64,000 nucleotides of DNA, taken from Actinokineospora iranica. GTDB taxonomy: Bacteria > Actinomycetota > Actinomycetes > Mycobacteriales > Pseudonocardiaceae. The position numbers and the translations under genes were made by a program. Of the stretch, positions 1 to 11,889 are shown one piece after another (position 1 is the first letter of the stretch; each line of letters opens with the position of its first letter). The stretch lies in assembly GCF_900101685.1 (NCBI RefSeq), contig NZ_FMZZ01000007.1, positions 62,001-126,000 on the forward strand. The letters are read 5' to 3'. The notes beneath the pieces are model-generated. The model ran no database searches, was not told the DNA's origin, and saw only the letters and a program-made list of their open reading frames with translations.

Positions 1-3628
<3,628 letters not shown>

Positions 3629-3648
3629 GCCTGCTGATTCCTGAGTGG

Positions 3649-3689
3649 CCCGGGAGTCGACGGTGAGCGGTCCGCCGTCGGCTCCCGGG
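3649..3689. terminator. Bidirectional hairpin terminator between geosmin synthase and tetR
   Basis: Arms of 15 bases at 3649-3663 and 3675-3689 pair with one G-T wobble around an 11-base loop. It lies between the convergent stop codons at 3628 and 3712, so it can serve both genes. Confidence 0.7.
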
Positions 3690-3711
3690 TCGTAGTCACT
3701 CTTCCCGGTCG

Positions 3712-4338
3712 TCAGGAAAGGCGCAGGACTGACCGGATCGCGAACTCCGCGTCCTCCCAGGCAGGCGCCCAGGGAAACCGCGGCTTGTTGATCCGCATCG
3801 ACACCACGCCGTGCAGGATCTGCCAGATGACCACGGCCAGCCGCCACGGGTCGGCATCGGGAGTCTCGCCCGCGCGCATGGCTTCCCGCAGCGCCTCGAC
3901 CGATGCGGTCAGAACGGTTCGGCCCGGGGTCGTGTCCAGTGCTGTCGTGTCCGGTGTGGACAGTGTGGGGAGGACGCGGCCCTCGTAGAGCACCTTGTAG
4001 CGGCCCGGTTCGAGCAACCCGTAGTCGAGGTAGGCGCGGGCGTGGGCGAGGACTTTGCGCACCGGGCTCGGCTCGTGTTCGGCCGCGTCGGCCAACGCGG
4101 CCTCCATGTCGCCGAACAGCCGGTCGAGCACGGCCTGCAGCAGGGCGGACTTGTCCTCGAAGTGGCGGTAGATCGACGGCGGGGTGACCCCGACGGCGTC
4201 GGCGACCGCGCGGATCGAGACCGCGCCCTCGTCACCGGTGTCGGCGAGCAGGCGGGCGGCGGCGTCGACGATCTGCTCCCGCAGCCGTCCGCCCTCGCCC
4301 CGGGGCGCCCGGCGGCGTCTCTCGGTGGTCTCTGGCAC
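3712..4338 (-). CDS. TetR family transcriptional regulator
   Basis: DNA-binding repressor of 208 residues, the usual TetR length. The N-terminal helix-turn-helix spans about residues 20-68, with GVTPPSIYRHFEDKSALL as recognition helix and following turn. The C-terminal half is a ligand-binding domain that contains YKVLYEGRVLP, as in the WHG-type TetR C-domain. It is divergent from the short-chain dehydrogenase at 4406, and a perfect 27-bp palindrome lies between the two starts. It most likely represses itself and the SDR gene and is released by a small ligand. The ligand is unknown. The family is certain; the target is inferred from layout. Confidence 0.93.
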   Translation of the reverse strand: MPETTERRRRAPRGEGGRLREQIVDAAARLLADTGDEGAVSIRAVADAVGVTPPSIYRHFEDKSALLQAVLDRLFGDMEAALADAAEHEPSPVRKVLAHARAYLDYGLLEPGRYKVLYEGRVLPTLSTPDTTALDTTPGRTVLTASVEALREAMRAGETPDADPWRLAVVIWQILHGVVSMRINKPRFPWAPAWEDAEFAIRSVLRLS

Positions 4339-4365
4339 TTGACAAGGCTACAACATGGGTTAACT

Positions 4366-4392
4366 TATCACTCGTTACGTTAACGAGTGATA
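4366..4392. promoter_or_regulatory. Probable TetR operator, perfect 12-bp inverted repeat
   Basis: TATCACTCGTTA (4366-4377) and TAACGAGTGATA (4381-4392) are exact reverse complements separated by CGT. The site lies in the 67-bp gap between the divergent tetR (start 4338) and SDR (start 4406) genes, where a TetR dimer would block both promoters. Confidence 0.85.
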
Positions 4393-4405
4393 CCTTGGAG
4401 TGGTG

Positions 4406-5152
4406 ATGCACTTCCCTTCCGTGAAAGCCCTGGTCACCGGCGGCACCTCCGGCGTCGGCCGCGATCTGGCCCGCCAACTCCTGGCGGAAGGCGCCGCCGT
4501 GGCTATCTGCGGCCGCGACCCGGACCGGCTGGTCGAGACAGCGGAGGAGATGCCCGGCCTACATGCGATCCGCGCCGACCTCGCCCGCGAGGGCGACCTG
4601 GCCCGGCTCGTGGACACCGCAACCGAGGCGCTGGGCGGGCTGTCGCTGCTGGTGCACAACGCCGCCGTGCAACTCACCTACGACCTGGTCGGCCGCGACC
4701 CCGGCCCGCTGTTCGTCGACATCGACGCCGAGATCGCGACCGACCTCATCGCGCCGATGAAGCTCACCGCGCTCGCCCTGCCGCACCTGCTCGCCGCGCC
4801 CGCCGCCGCGGTGGTGACGGTGTCCACGGCCTTGGCCGTATCGCCCAAGCGCAGCGCCCCCGGGTACGCGGCCGCGAAGGCGGGACTGCGCGCGTTCACC
4901 AAGGCCCTGCGCTATCAACTCGACCACGACGCCCCCACGGTGGCCGTGGTGGAGGCGATGCTGCCCCTGGTCGACACGCCGATGACCGCTGGCCGAGGCG
5001 CCGCGAAGATCACTTCGGCCGCCGCTGCCGCCGAACTGCTCGCAGGCCTGCGCGCCGCCCGCACCGAGATCCACATCGGCCGGGCGAAGACTTTCCTTGT
5101 CCTGCACCGCATCGCGCCCCGCCGCGCCGACGCCCTGCTGCGCGACGCTTGA
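4406..5152 (+). CDS. Short-chain dehydrogenase/reductase
   Basis: Classical SDR oxidoreductase of 248 residues that uses NAD(P)H. Visible motifs are the cofactor loop TGGTSGVG (residues 11-18), HNAAV in place of NNAG, catalytic Ser140, and Tyr154 with Lys158 in GYAAAKAG. It resembles the DltE-like SDR subgroup, but the substrate cannot be assigned. ATG 4406 is chosen because GGAG at 4397-4400 sits five bases upstream; GTG codons at 4400 and 4403 lie inside that Shine-Dalgarno region. It is divergent from the TetR gene and probably under its control through the palindrome at 4366-4392. Confidence 0.9.
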   Translation: MHFPSVKALVTGGTSGVGRDLARQLLAEGAAVAICGRDPDRLVETAEEMPGLHAIRADLAREGDLARLVDTATEALGGLSLLVHNAAVQLTYDLVGRDPGPLFVDIDAEIATDLIAPMKLTALALPHLLAAPAAAVVTVSTALAVSPKRSAPGYAAAKAGLRAFTKALRYQLDHDAPTVAVVEAMLPLVDTPMTAGRGAAKITSAAAAAELLAGLRAARTEIHIGRAKTFLVLHRIAPRRADALLRDA

Positions 5153-5333
5153 GGTTTCGGGTTCGCCGCGGCATTCGCCGTGTGACGGCCTGAGCGGGCG
5201 CGCTGACATTCGGCGGTGCGCGAACCCCAGGCAGCCCTAGCCGCAGGCCGGTGTTCCACGACGGCGCGGCCGCAACCAGATCCGCCGTGCCGGTGTTCTG
5301 TTCCACGACAGCCGAAATCCTTGGGAGAACAGC

Positions 5334-5717
5334 ATGAACGCGTCCCTTGTCCGTCGCCTCTACGCGGCCATCGAAGCGGATGAGTCCGCCACCGTGGCGA
5401 GTCTGGTCGCACCGGATGTCCTGCTCCGCGTGCCCGGAAACCATCCCGCCGCGGGCGATTACGTCGGCACGGCAGGCCTCGCCGAGTTCCTGGCCGCTTC
5501 CGCCGCCATCGCTCCCGGCGGCGCCCACACCGAGGTCATCGATATCCTCGGTGGCGACAACCACGCCGCCGTGTACGCCATCACCCGTGCCGAGCGGCCG
5601 GGCAGACCGCCGCTGGCCAATCCCACCCTGCACCTGCTGGAGATCCGCCACGGCCGCGTCCTGCGGGTCTGGTTCCACAACCGGGACCAGGCCTCCGTCG
5701 ACGCCTTCTGGTCGTGA
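5334..5717 (+). CDS. SnoaL-like (NTF2-fold) protein
   Basis: Small 127-residue protein with the cone-shaped alpha+beta NTF2/SnoaL pattern: an N-terminal helix (MNASLVRRLYAAIEA), then the LLRVPGNHPAAGDYVGTAGLAEFL region, and beta strands that end in HLLEIRHGRVLRVWFHNRD. Members include polyketide cyclases, isomerases and many ketosteroid-isomerase-like proteins of unknown activity. A GGGAGA sequence stands just before ATG 5334. The next gene overlaps it by four bases (GTGA), so the two are translationally coupled. Function is unassigned beyond the fold. Confidence 0.8.
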   Translation: MNASLVRRLYAAIEADESATVASLVAPDVLLRVPGNHPAAGDYVGTAGLAEFLAASAAIAPGGAHTEVIDILGGDNHAAVYAITRAERPGRPPLANPTLHLLEIRHGRVLRVWFHNRDQASVDAFWS

Positions 5718-6292
5718 CCGCCATGTCCCGGACCGTGGCGACGGCGGGCGCGGTGCTCGCCGTGATCCTCACCCCTATCCAGTCCGCTGTCTACAATGGA
5801 TCGGAAGCGCCGCCCCTGGTTCGGCTTCTGTCCCCACTGACCGAACCGGCGCTGTCCTTTGCGGACTGGCTAGGGCTGGACGCGTACCACTTCTACGGCC
5901 GCATGGTCGCCCTGGTCTACCTGACCACCTTGCTGGCACTGCGTTGCCTGCGCCTGGACTCGCGGTGGTTCCGGGCGTGCGTCGGCCTGTTCGCCGTCGC
6001 GTTCGCGGGCGACGTGCTCACCTACTGGTTCGGCGACCCGGGTGAGATCGGGTTCGCCGTCGAGACCGCGGGTCTCGCCGGGGCCTTGCTCGCGTTAGCC
6101 TGCTGCGCCCGGGACGCCCACGCCTCCGCAAGGCTGACGCGGGTTGGAGCCTGGGCGTTCGGTCTCACCGCCCCGGCGGTGGTGGTCGTGTTGTCGCTCG
6201 TGCAATACCTACCGCACGCGGCGCTGCTCCCGGTGGCCGTGGTGACGGCGACAGTCACCAGGAAAACCGAGGTCGCCGCCGCAGTCGCGTGA
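5714..6292 (+). CDS. Hypothetical integral membrane protein
   Basis: A 192-residue protein with about five hydrophobic segments (near residues 5-22, 52-70, 80-98, 108-125 and 140-170) and no recognised catalytic motif. The GTG start at 5714 overlaps the stop of the SnoaL-like gene; ATG 5723 is an alternative that costs three residues. The overlap implies co-expression with the SnoaL-like protein. I do not recognise the family. Confidence 0.75.
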   Translation: MTAMSRTVATAGAVLAVILTPIQSAVYNGSEAPPLVRLLSPLTEPALSFADWLGLDAYHFYGRMVALVYLTTLLALRCLRLDSRWFRACVGLFAVAFAGDVLTYWFGDPGEIGFAVETAGLAGALLALACCARDAHASARLTRVGAWAFGLTAPAVVVVLSLVQYLPHAALLPVAVVTATVTRKTEVAAAVA

Positions 6293-6344
6293 CCGCCGTG
6301 GCGAGCCGGATGAAGCAGGTCAAAAGTGAGGGGGGTGCCCCTAT

Positions 6345-6961
6345 GCGGTTGTCAGGCCGCCGCAGGGGCGGGAGTGCTTGCCCCCGATGTCGGGGGATGG
6401 AGGTCAGGACCGGAGCCAGAGGGCGCATCGAGCATCCCTTCGATCTCGTCGGCCACCGCTTTCCGTTGCTGGAGCCGCGTTTTGGGGCTGTCGGTGAGTC
6501 TGGGCCGGACCGTGTCGGCCGCCGTGGTGCCCGGGGCGGTCACGGTTTGTCCATCCAGGGCGGTCAAGATCTGGTCGACCAGGTTGTCACCCATGCGGGG
6601 CGCGTGTGGGTGGCGACCGCGCCGTCCGGCCTTGCGGATGCTTGCGGGACCGCCGCGGCGGGACAGGATCTCCAGCACCGCGGTGTGGGTGACGCGGGGA
6701 CCGAGGACGCGTTCGAGTGCGGGGTGGATGCCGGTGAGCAGGCCGTGTATCCGGTTGGACAGTTGTGGCCTCGGCGGCCAGGTCGTCGTCGAAGCGATCA
6801 GGACCCCGAGTTCGGCCAGGGCGTCGTCGCCGTTGTCGACGGGGGCAGCCGGGAGATCGCGTTGTCGGGCGTTGGCCGGGCCTGCGCAGGTCGCGGTGCT
6901 TGCCTTGCGTCCATAGCGGGGCGGTGTGCGGAGCGAACTTTGGGCATCGGGACTCCGCCAC
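6345..6961 (-). pseudogene. IS110-family transposase relic, frameshifted and truncated
   Basis: On the minus strand the central IS110 segment is clear: QLSNRIHGLLTGIHPALE, RVTHTAVLEILSRRGGP and ADEIEGMLDA. It is broken. The stretch DDDLAAEA lies in another frame (about 6780-6800) between two in-frame blocks. Downstream, PLAPVLTSIP, which should follow LDA, is again in a different frame (about 6370-6400). The catalytic N-terminal RuvC-like domain is scarcely recognisable and the C-terminal Ser domain is absent. This is a dead insertion-sequence remnant between the membrane protein and the amidohydrolase. No flanking inverted repeats were recognised. Confidence 0.8.
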
Positions 6962-7021
6962 CGCGGCTCAAGGCCGTCGCGGTCACTCAACACCTGGTGG
7001 GGCACGGTCTAAGTTGGGACT

Positions 7022-8599
7022 GTGCTGGACTTGCGGCTGGTCGACGCGACCATTCACACCATGGACCCCGCCCATCCCGTCGCGCGCGAGGTCGGGGTGT
7101 GGCGGGGTCGGGTGGTCGGGGTTGACGACGAGGTGGCGGACTTGCCCGCGCGGCGGGAAGTGAGCCTGGGCGGGGCGACGGTGCTGCCCGGGTTCGTCGA
7201 CGCCCATGTGCACCTGGCGTGGGCCGGGATGCGCGAGGGTGGGGTGAGTGTCGCGCCGTGTGAGCGGGTCGACCACGTGTTGGCGGTGATCGAGCGGGCC
7301 GCCGCCGCGGCGCCGGTGGGGGAGTGGGTCGACATCGTCGGCTACGACCAGCGGGCACTGGGCAGACACCTCACCGCGGGCGAACTCGACGCGGTGAGTG
7401 GTGGGCGGAAGGTGTTCGTGGTCCACGACTCCGGGCACGCGTGCGTGGTCAACACCGCGGTCACCGCCCTGTTGCCGCTCGGCGTCACCCACGACGACGG
7501 CGTGCTCACCGAGGGCGGCATGGCCGCCGTCCGGGACCTGCGGCAGCCCTACTCGGTGGCCGAGGTGTCCGCCGCGATCACCCGGGCGGCGCGCACCTGC
7601 CTGTCCGAGGGGGTGACCACGGTCGCCGAAGCGGGCATCGGCGGCGGGCTGATCACCCACAGCCCGATCGAACTCGCCGCGTACCAGCACGCCCTCGACA
7701 CCGGGCTGCTGCCGATCCGGGTCCAGGTGATGGTCGCCGCGAGCCTGCTGCGCGACCTCGGCGCGCACCCGACCGATGACACGCCGCGCGCCATGGATCT
7801 GGGGCTGCGCACCGGCTTCGGCGGCGACCGCGTCGGCATCGGCGCGCTCAAGGTGTTCACCGACGGCGGCATGATGGCCCGCACCGCCGCGCTCACCGCC
7901 CCCTACATCGGCTCCGGCCACAGTGGACAGCTCTACGCCGACGCCGACGAGCTGCGCAGGCTCATCACCGACGGCCACCGCGCCGGGTGGCAGCTCGCGG
8001 TGCACGCCATCGGCGACCGCGCCGTCGACCTGGCCCTTGACGCCATCGCCGACGCGCAGCGCGCCCACCCACGCCCAGCGCCCCGGCACCGGATCGAGCA
8101 CGCGGGCCTGGTCCGCCCCGACCAACTGGCCCGGTTCGCCGCGCTCGGGCTCACCGCCGTCATCCAGCCCAATTTCCTGTGGTACCTCGGAGACGACTAC
8201 GCCGACATCATGGGCCCGGAGCGCGCGGACTGGCTTTACCGGGGCCGCGGCTTCCTCGACCACGGCGTCGCGCTCGCGGGCAGCTCGGACCGCCCGGTCA
8301 CCACTGGCGCGCCACTGCGCTCGATCCAGTTCATGGTCGAGCGCCGCACCGCCACCGGCCGCCCAGTCGGCCCCGACGAGGCGGTCACCGTGCTGGAAGC
8401 CTTGCGCGCCTTCACCATCGACGCCGCCCGCGCCTGCCGCCTTGAGGACTCCCTCGGCAGCATCACCGCGGGCAAACACGCCGACTTCGCCGTCCTCGCC
8501 GCGGACCCGACCACCACGCCCCCGGGCGCGATCGGCGATATCGAGGTGGTCGCGACCGCCGTCGCGGGCGCCGTGGCCCACGGCGAGCGGTTGTGGTGA
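7022..8599 (+). CDS. Amidohydrolase family protein (YtcJ-like)
   Basis: Metal-dependent hydrolase of 525 residues, the usual length for the YtcJ/Amidohydro_3 group of the amidohydrolase superfamily. Visible motifs in order are the metal-binding HVH in FVDAHVHLAW (His62, His64), KVFTDGG, HAIGDRAVD, HRIEHAGL with metal-binding His residues, GSSDRPV with the catalytic Asp, and the C-terminal beta-sandwich signature GSITAGKHADFAVL. The substrate is probably an amide or formamide; known relatives are N-substituted formamide deformylases. The start is GTG 7022. An amidase gene follows after 18 bp, so the pair may process an amide in two steps. Confidence 0.9.
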   Translation: MLDLRLVDATIHTMDPAHPVAREVGVWRGRVVGVDDEVADLPARREVSLGGATVLPGFVDAHVHLAWAGMREGGVSVAPCERVDHVLAVIERAAAAAPVGEWVDIVGYDQRALGRHLTAGELDAVSGGRKVFVVHDSGHACVVNTAVTALLPLGVTHDDGVLTEGGMAAVRDLRQPYSVAEVSAAITRAARTCLSEGVTTVAEAGIGGGLITHSPIELAAYQHALDTGLLPIRVQVMVAASLLRDLGAHPTDDTPRAMDLGLRTGFGGDRVGIGALKVFTDGGMMARTAALTAPYIGSGHSGQLYADADELRRLITDGHRAGWQLAVHAIGDRAVDLALDAIADAQRAHPRPAPRHRIEHAGLVRPDQLARFAALGLTAVIQPNFLWYLGDDYADIMGPERADWLYRGRGFLDHGVALAGSSDRPVTTGAPLRSIQFMVERRTATGRPVGPDEAVTVLEALRAFTIDAARACRLEDSLGSITAGKHADFAVLAADPTTTPPGAIGDIEVVATAVAGAVAHGERLW

Positions 8600-8617
8600 T
8601 CGGGCGCTCGTCGCCCG

Positions 8618-9790
8618 GTGATCTCAGACGGCGGCGATAACCGGGTGGTCGACCAGGCGACGTACCTGGGCCTGAGCGCGCGGCGGATCGCGGAACTGGT
8701 CAACACCCGGGAACTGGCCGCGGTGGATGTGGTCCGGGCCGCCCTTGCCCGGCTCGCCGAGGTCGACGGGTGGTTGCGCGCCTTCCGCGACCACTGGCCC
8801 GACCAGGCCCTGGCCGAAGCAGTCGCGGTGGACAGGGCTATCACAGCGGGGCGGCGGCTGCCGTTGGCCGGGGTCCCGCTCGGGGTGAAAGCGTGGGAAT
8901 GGCCGGACAGCCCGCAGATCCGACGGCTGCGCGCGGCGGGATGCGTCCCGATCGGCGCCACGTCCGTGCCGCGCGGCACCGACTGGCAGACCTGGGGCCA
9001 CACCGACCGCGGCCCCACCAGCAACCCCTGGCGCCCGGACCTGTCCCCGGGCGGATCGTCCGCGGGTTCGGCGGCGGCCGTCGCGGCGGGGATCGTCCCC
9101 CTGGCCACCGGCACCGACGGCGCGGGCTCGATCCGCGTCCCGGCGGCCTGGTGCGGTGTCGTCGGCCTCAAACCCACCGGCCGCGGCCGGGTGCCCGGTC
9201 CCCTGGCCCGTTCGGCCGCCGACGCCGCCGCCTACCTGGGCAGGACCCTCCATGCCACCTGGCCACCTGTCGACCAGAGTGGTCCGCCCGGGTGTGCGTT
9301 GCCGGTTGCCGCGGCGTGGTCGGCTGATCTTGGTCTGTGCGAGGCGGACGCGAGAATCGTCGCCGTCGCTCGTAGTGCCGCGGATCGGCTCACCGCGGGC
9401 GCGGGGATCGTCTGGGGCGACCTCGATGTTCGGCTGCGCGATCCCGGCGCGGCTTGGCGGGCGCTGCGGGACCCGGCCGCGGACCACACCGAGGCCAAGG
9501 CCGTCCGCGCCCGCAACGACGCCGTGCTCTCGGCGGTGTTCGATGCGGTCGACCTGGTGGTCACACCGACCACGCCTCGGCCGCCGCATGGCCATGACGG
9601 GCCGGGGGAGCATCTGTCGGTCGCGTTGACCTGGGCCGTCAACCTCAGCGGCCACCCCGCGGTCAGCGTCCCCGCCGGACTGTCCGACGGCGTCCCGGTC
9701 GGTTTGCAACTCATCGCCGCTCCCGGGCGAGAGGACCTGCTGCTGGCGGTCGCCGCGGCAGCCACCGGTAGTGGAGTGATCGCCGGGTGA
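8618..9790 (+). CDS. Amidase signature family protein
   Basis: Hydrolyses carboxylic amides with a Ser-cisSer-Lys triad. The triad is visible as Lys91 in GVPLGVKAW, cis-Ser147 in [10 protein letters not shown] and nucleophile Ser171 in [11 protein letters not shown]. At 390 residues it is shorter than the usual 450-500, and the segment between the core motifs and the C-terminus is reduced. The final HPAVSVPAG and PVGLQLIA blocks are normal. GTG 8618 follows the amidohydrolase stop closely, suggesting one operon. The substrate is unknown. Confidence 0.88.
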   Translation: MISDGGDNRVVDQATYLGLSARRIAELVNTRELAAVDVVRAALARLAEVDGWLRAFRDHWPDQALAEAVAVDRAITAGRRLPLAGVPLGVKAWEWPDSPQIRRLRAAGCVPIGATSVPRGTDWQTWGHTDRGPTSNPWRPDLSPGGSSAGSAAAVAAGIVPLATGTDGAGSIRVPAAWCGVVGLKPTGRGRVPGPLARSAADAAAYLGRTLHATWPPVDQSGPPGCALPVAAAWSADLGLCEADARIVAVARSAADRLTAGAGIVWGDLDVRLRDPGAAWRALRDPAADHTEAKAVRARNDAVLSAVFDAVDLVVTPTTPRPPHGHDGPGEHLSVALTWAVNLSGHPAVSVPAGLSDGVPVGLQLIAAPGREDLLLAVAAAATGSGVIAG

Positions 9791-9960
9791 GCTTTGTTCA
9801 GCGCCTTCTCACCCCAGATGAAGCCGAACACCTGCTCGTCGTGGGGTTCTCGGCGGTCGTGGTGCCGGGTGGTCGTGCGGTTGTGGACCTTCAGTGCCTC
9901 TCACCGATAAGTGCCGGATGCCGGAGGCGGTCGGGTTTGAGGTGGGGCGGGGTGGCTTGA
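9787..9960 (+). CDS. Possible small ORF or gene remnant
   Basis: A 57-codon frame begins at a GTG that overlaps the amidase stop (GTGA) and ends at TGA 9958-9960. The first half ([17 protein letters not shown]) looks protein-like, while the second half is rich in Arg and Gly and does not. It may be a small coupled gene or the start of a degraded one. I recognise no family. Confidence 0.25.
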   Translation: MSFVQRLLTPDEAEHLLVVGFSAVVVPGGRAVVDLQCLSPISAGCRRRSGLRWGGVA

Positions 9961-9989
9961 CTGAACGCGGGCCGTGTCAAGCTGGCGGG

Positions 9990-11195
9990 GTGTTGGACAC
10001 GGCGGTGGTGCTGCGGCGGCAGTCTCTGGCGGTGGCCGGGTTTTGCGCCGTCGCCGATGTCGGCGTGTTGGTCGTGTTGTGCCCGGGGCTGTGGTCGGCG
10101 CCGGTGGGGTGGGTGGCGGTGGCGCTCACGGTGCTGGTCGACCTGGCGTTGGCCGCGCCCGCGCGGCTTTCCGGGGTGGTGGCCGTCGGGCACGCCGTGC
10201 TGCAGGTGGTCGGGCCCGCGCTGCTCAGCGGGGTCGGGCCGTACCGGGGGAGCAACGAGGCCGGGCTGCTGGTCGCCGGGTATCGGGTGGGGGCGTGGTC
10301 TGGGCGGTGGGAGTCCACCGTGGCGATGGCCGCCCTGGCAGCCGGGGTGGTCGGCGGGCGGTTGCTGCAACCCGGGCGCTACCTGCTCACCGACTGGCGG
10401 ATGATCGCCTTGGACGTGCTCGCGTCCGCGCTGCTGCCCTGGCTCGTTGGGCGCAACACCACCACCCGGCGGGGACATCTCGCCGAGCTTGAGCAGCGGG
10501 AGAGCCGCAGGCGCGCGGAGGAACGCGCCGCCATCAGCCGGGCGGTCGCCGAGGAGCGCACCGCCATCGCGCGGGATCTGCACGATGTCATCTCGCACCA
10601 TGTCAGCGCTATCGGCGTCCACGCGGGCGCGGCGCGGCTGGCGTTGAGCGATAGCACGGTGCCGGTGAACGCGGGTCCGGTGGTTCCGGAGAGCACCGTG
10701 CGGCGGTCGCTGTCCGCGGTCGAGACCGCGAGCCGGTCGGCGATGGTCGACCTGCGCCGACTGCTCGACCTGCTCCAGCGCGGCGACGACGGCGCGGTCC
10801 GCCAACCGGGGCTCGACGACCTGGACGACCTGGTGGCGGGCATCCGCGCCGCCGGGCTGTCGACGCGGGTGGTCACCGCGGGGCCGATCGGGGACGTGCC
10901 GCCGTCGGTGGACGTCGCGCTCTACCGGGTCGTGCAGGAGGCGTTGACCAACGCGCTCCGCCACGGCGGCGGGAGCGCCGAGGTCGTCGTGCGCAGGCGT
11001 CCGGGGGACGTCGTCCTCACCGTCACCAACGACACCGCGGACGGCCAGGCCCCGACCGGGGGCGGGCGGCGCGGCCTGGCGGGCATCCGGCAGCGCGCCG
11101 CGCTCTTCGGCGGCGAGGTCGACTGCGGGCCCACGCCGGACGGTCTGCGCTGGACCGTGCGGGTTACCGTGCCGCTGGAAAACCGGGAGAGCTGA
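9990..11195 (+). CDS. Sensor histidine kinase, NarL/DesK type
   Basis: Membrane sensor kinase of 401 residues from GTG 9990. Hydrophobic segments fill residues 10-150. A coiled stretch rich in Arg and Glu leads to the HisKA_3 motif ARDLHDVISHHVS with phospho-acceptor His198. The HATPase domain shows the N-box VVQEALTNALRHG and G-box GGRRGLAGIRQR. The frame is open to 9894, but upstream residues are Gly/Arg-rich and unlike coding sequence, so the later start is preferred. The response regulator start overlaps the stop by one base (TGATG), giving a coupled two-component pair. The signal is unknown; the downstream envelope proteins are probable targets. Confidence 0.9.
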   Translation: MLDTAVVLRRQSLAVAGFCAVADVGVLVVLCPGLWSAPVGWVAVALTVLVDLALAAPARLSGVVAVGHAVLQVVGPALLSGVGPYRGSNEAGLLVAGYRVGAWSGRWESTVAMAALAAGVVGGRLLQPGRYLLTDWRMIALDVLASALLPWLVGRNTTTRRGHLAELEQRESRRRAEERAAISRAVAEERTAIARDLHDVISHHVSAIGVHAGAARLALSDSTVPVNAGPVVPESTVRRSLSAVETASRSAMVDLRRLLDLLQRGDDGAVRQPGLDDLDDLVAGIRAAGLSTRVVTAGPIGDVPPSVDVALYRVVQEALTNALRHGGGSAEVVVRRRPGDVVLTVTNDTADGQAPTGGGRRGLAGIRQRAALFGGEVDCGPTPDGLRWTVRVTVPLENRES

Positions 11196-11845
11196 TGGTC
11201 CTGAGCGTCCTGCTCGCCGACGACCACGCCATGTTCCGCTCGGGTATGCGTGCGATCCTCGACACCCAGGCCGACCTCGACTGCGTCGCCGAGGTGGGCG
11301 ACGGGGCCGCCGCCGTCCGCGAGATCGCCCGGCTGCGGCCGGACGTGGCCGTGGTGGACATCCGGATGCCGCGGCTGGACGGGCTCGCCGCCACCGAGGA
11401 GATCATGGCCGCGACCGACAACCGGACCAAGGTTCTCGTGCTCACCACCTTCGACCTGGACGAATACGTCTACCGGGCGCTGCGGGCAGGCGCGAGCGGC
11501 TTCCTGCTCAAGAGCCTGCCGCCGGAGGAGATGATCTCCGCGATCCGCATCGCGGCCCGCGGCGACGCGCTGATCGACCCCTCGGTGACCCGACGCCTCG
11601 TCTCCCGGTTCACCGCCACCCTGTGGCCATCGGCGAGCGAGCACGACAAGCTGACCTCGCGGGAACGGGAGGTGCTGCTGCTGTTGGCGGACGCGTTGAG
11701 CAACGCCGAGATCGCCGCCGAGTTGAACATCGGCGAGGAGACGGTGAAGACGCACGTCTCCCGCGTCCTGGCCAAGCTCGGCCTGCGCGACCGCGTGCAC
11801 GCGGTCGTCTACGCCCACCGACACGGCCTGGTCCACCAGCCTTAA
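11195..11845 (+). CDS. NarL-family response regulator
   Basis: Cytosolic transcription factor of 216 residues. The receiver domain (1-120) has acidic pocket residues Asp9 and Asp10, phospho-acceptor Asp55 in VVDIRMPRLDG, Thr in LTTFD and Lys in FLLKSLPP. The LuxR-type helix-turn-helix lies at about 150-210 with LTSREREVLLLLADALSN and IGEETVKTHVSRVLAKLGLRDR. It overlaps the kinase gene by one base and precedes the secreted-protein genes by about 45 bp, so it probably controls that set. Confidence 0.95.
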   Translation: MVLSVLLADDHAMFRSGMRAILDTQADLDCVAEVGDGAAAVREIARLRPDVAVVDIRMPRLDGLAATEEIMAATDNRTKVLVLTTFDLDEYVYRALRAGASGFLLKSLPPEEMISAIRIAARGDALIDPSVTRRLVSRFTATLWPSASEHDKLTSREREVLLLLADALSNAEIAAELNIGEETVKTHVSRVLAKLGLRDRVHAVVYAHRHGLVHQP

Positions 11846-11889
11846 GGGCAGCGTCCCCCGGACGGGGGACGTCGGAGTCCCCTCTTGTC

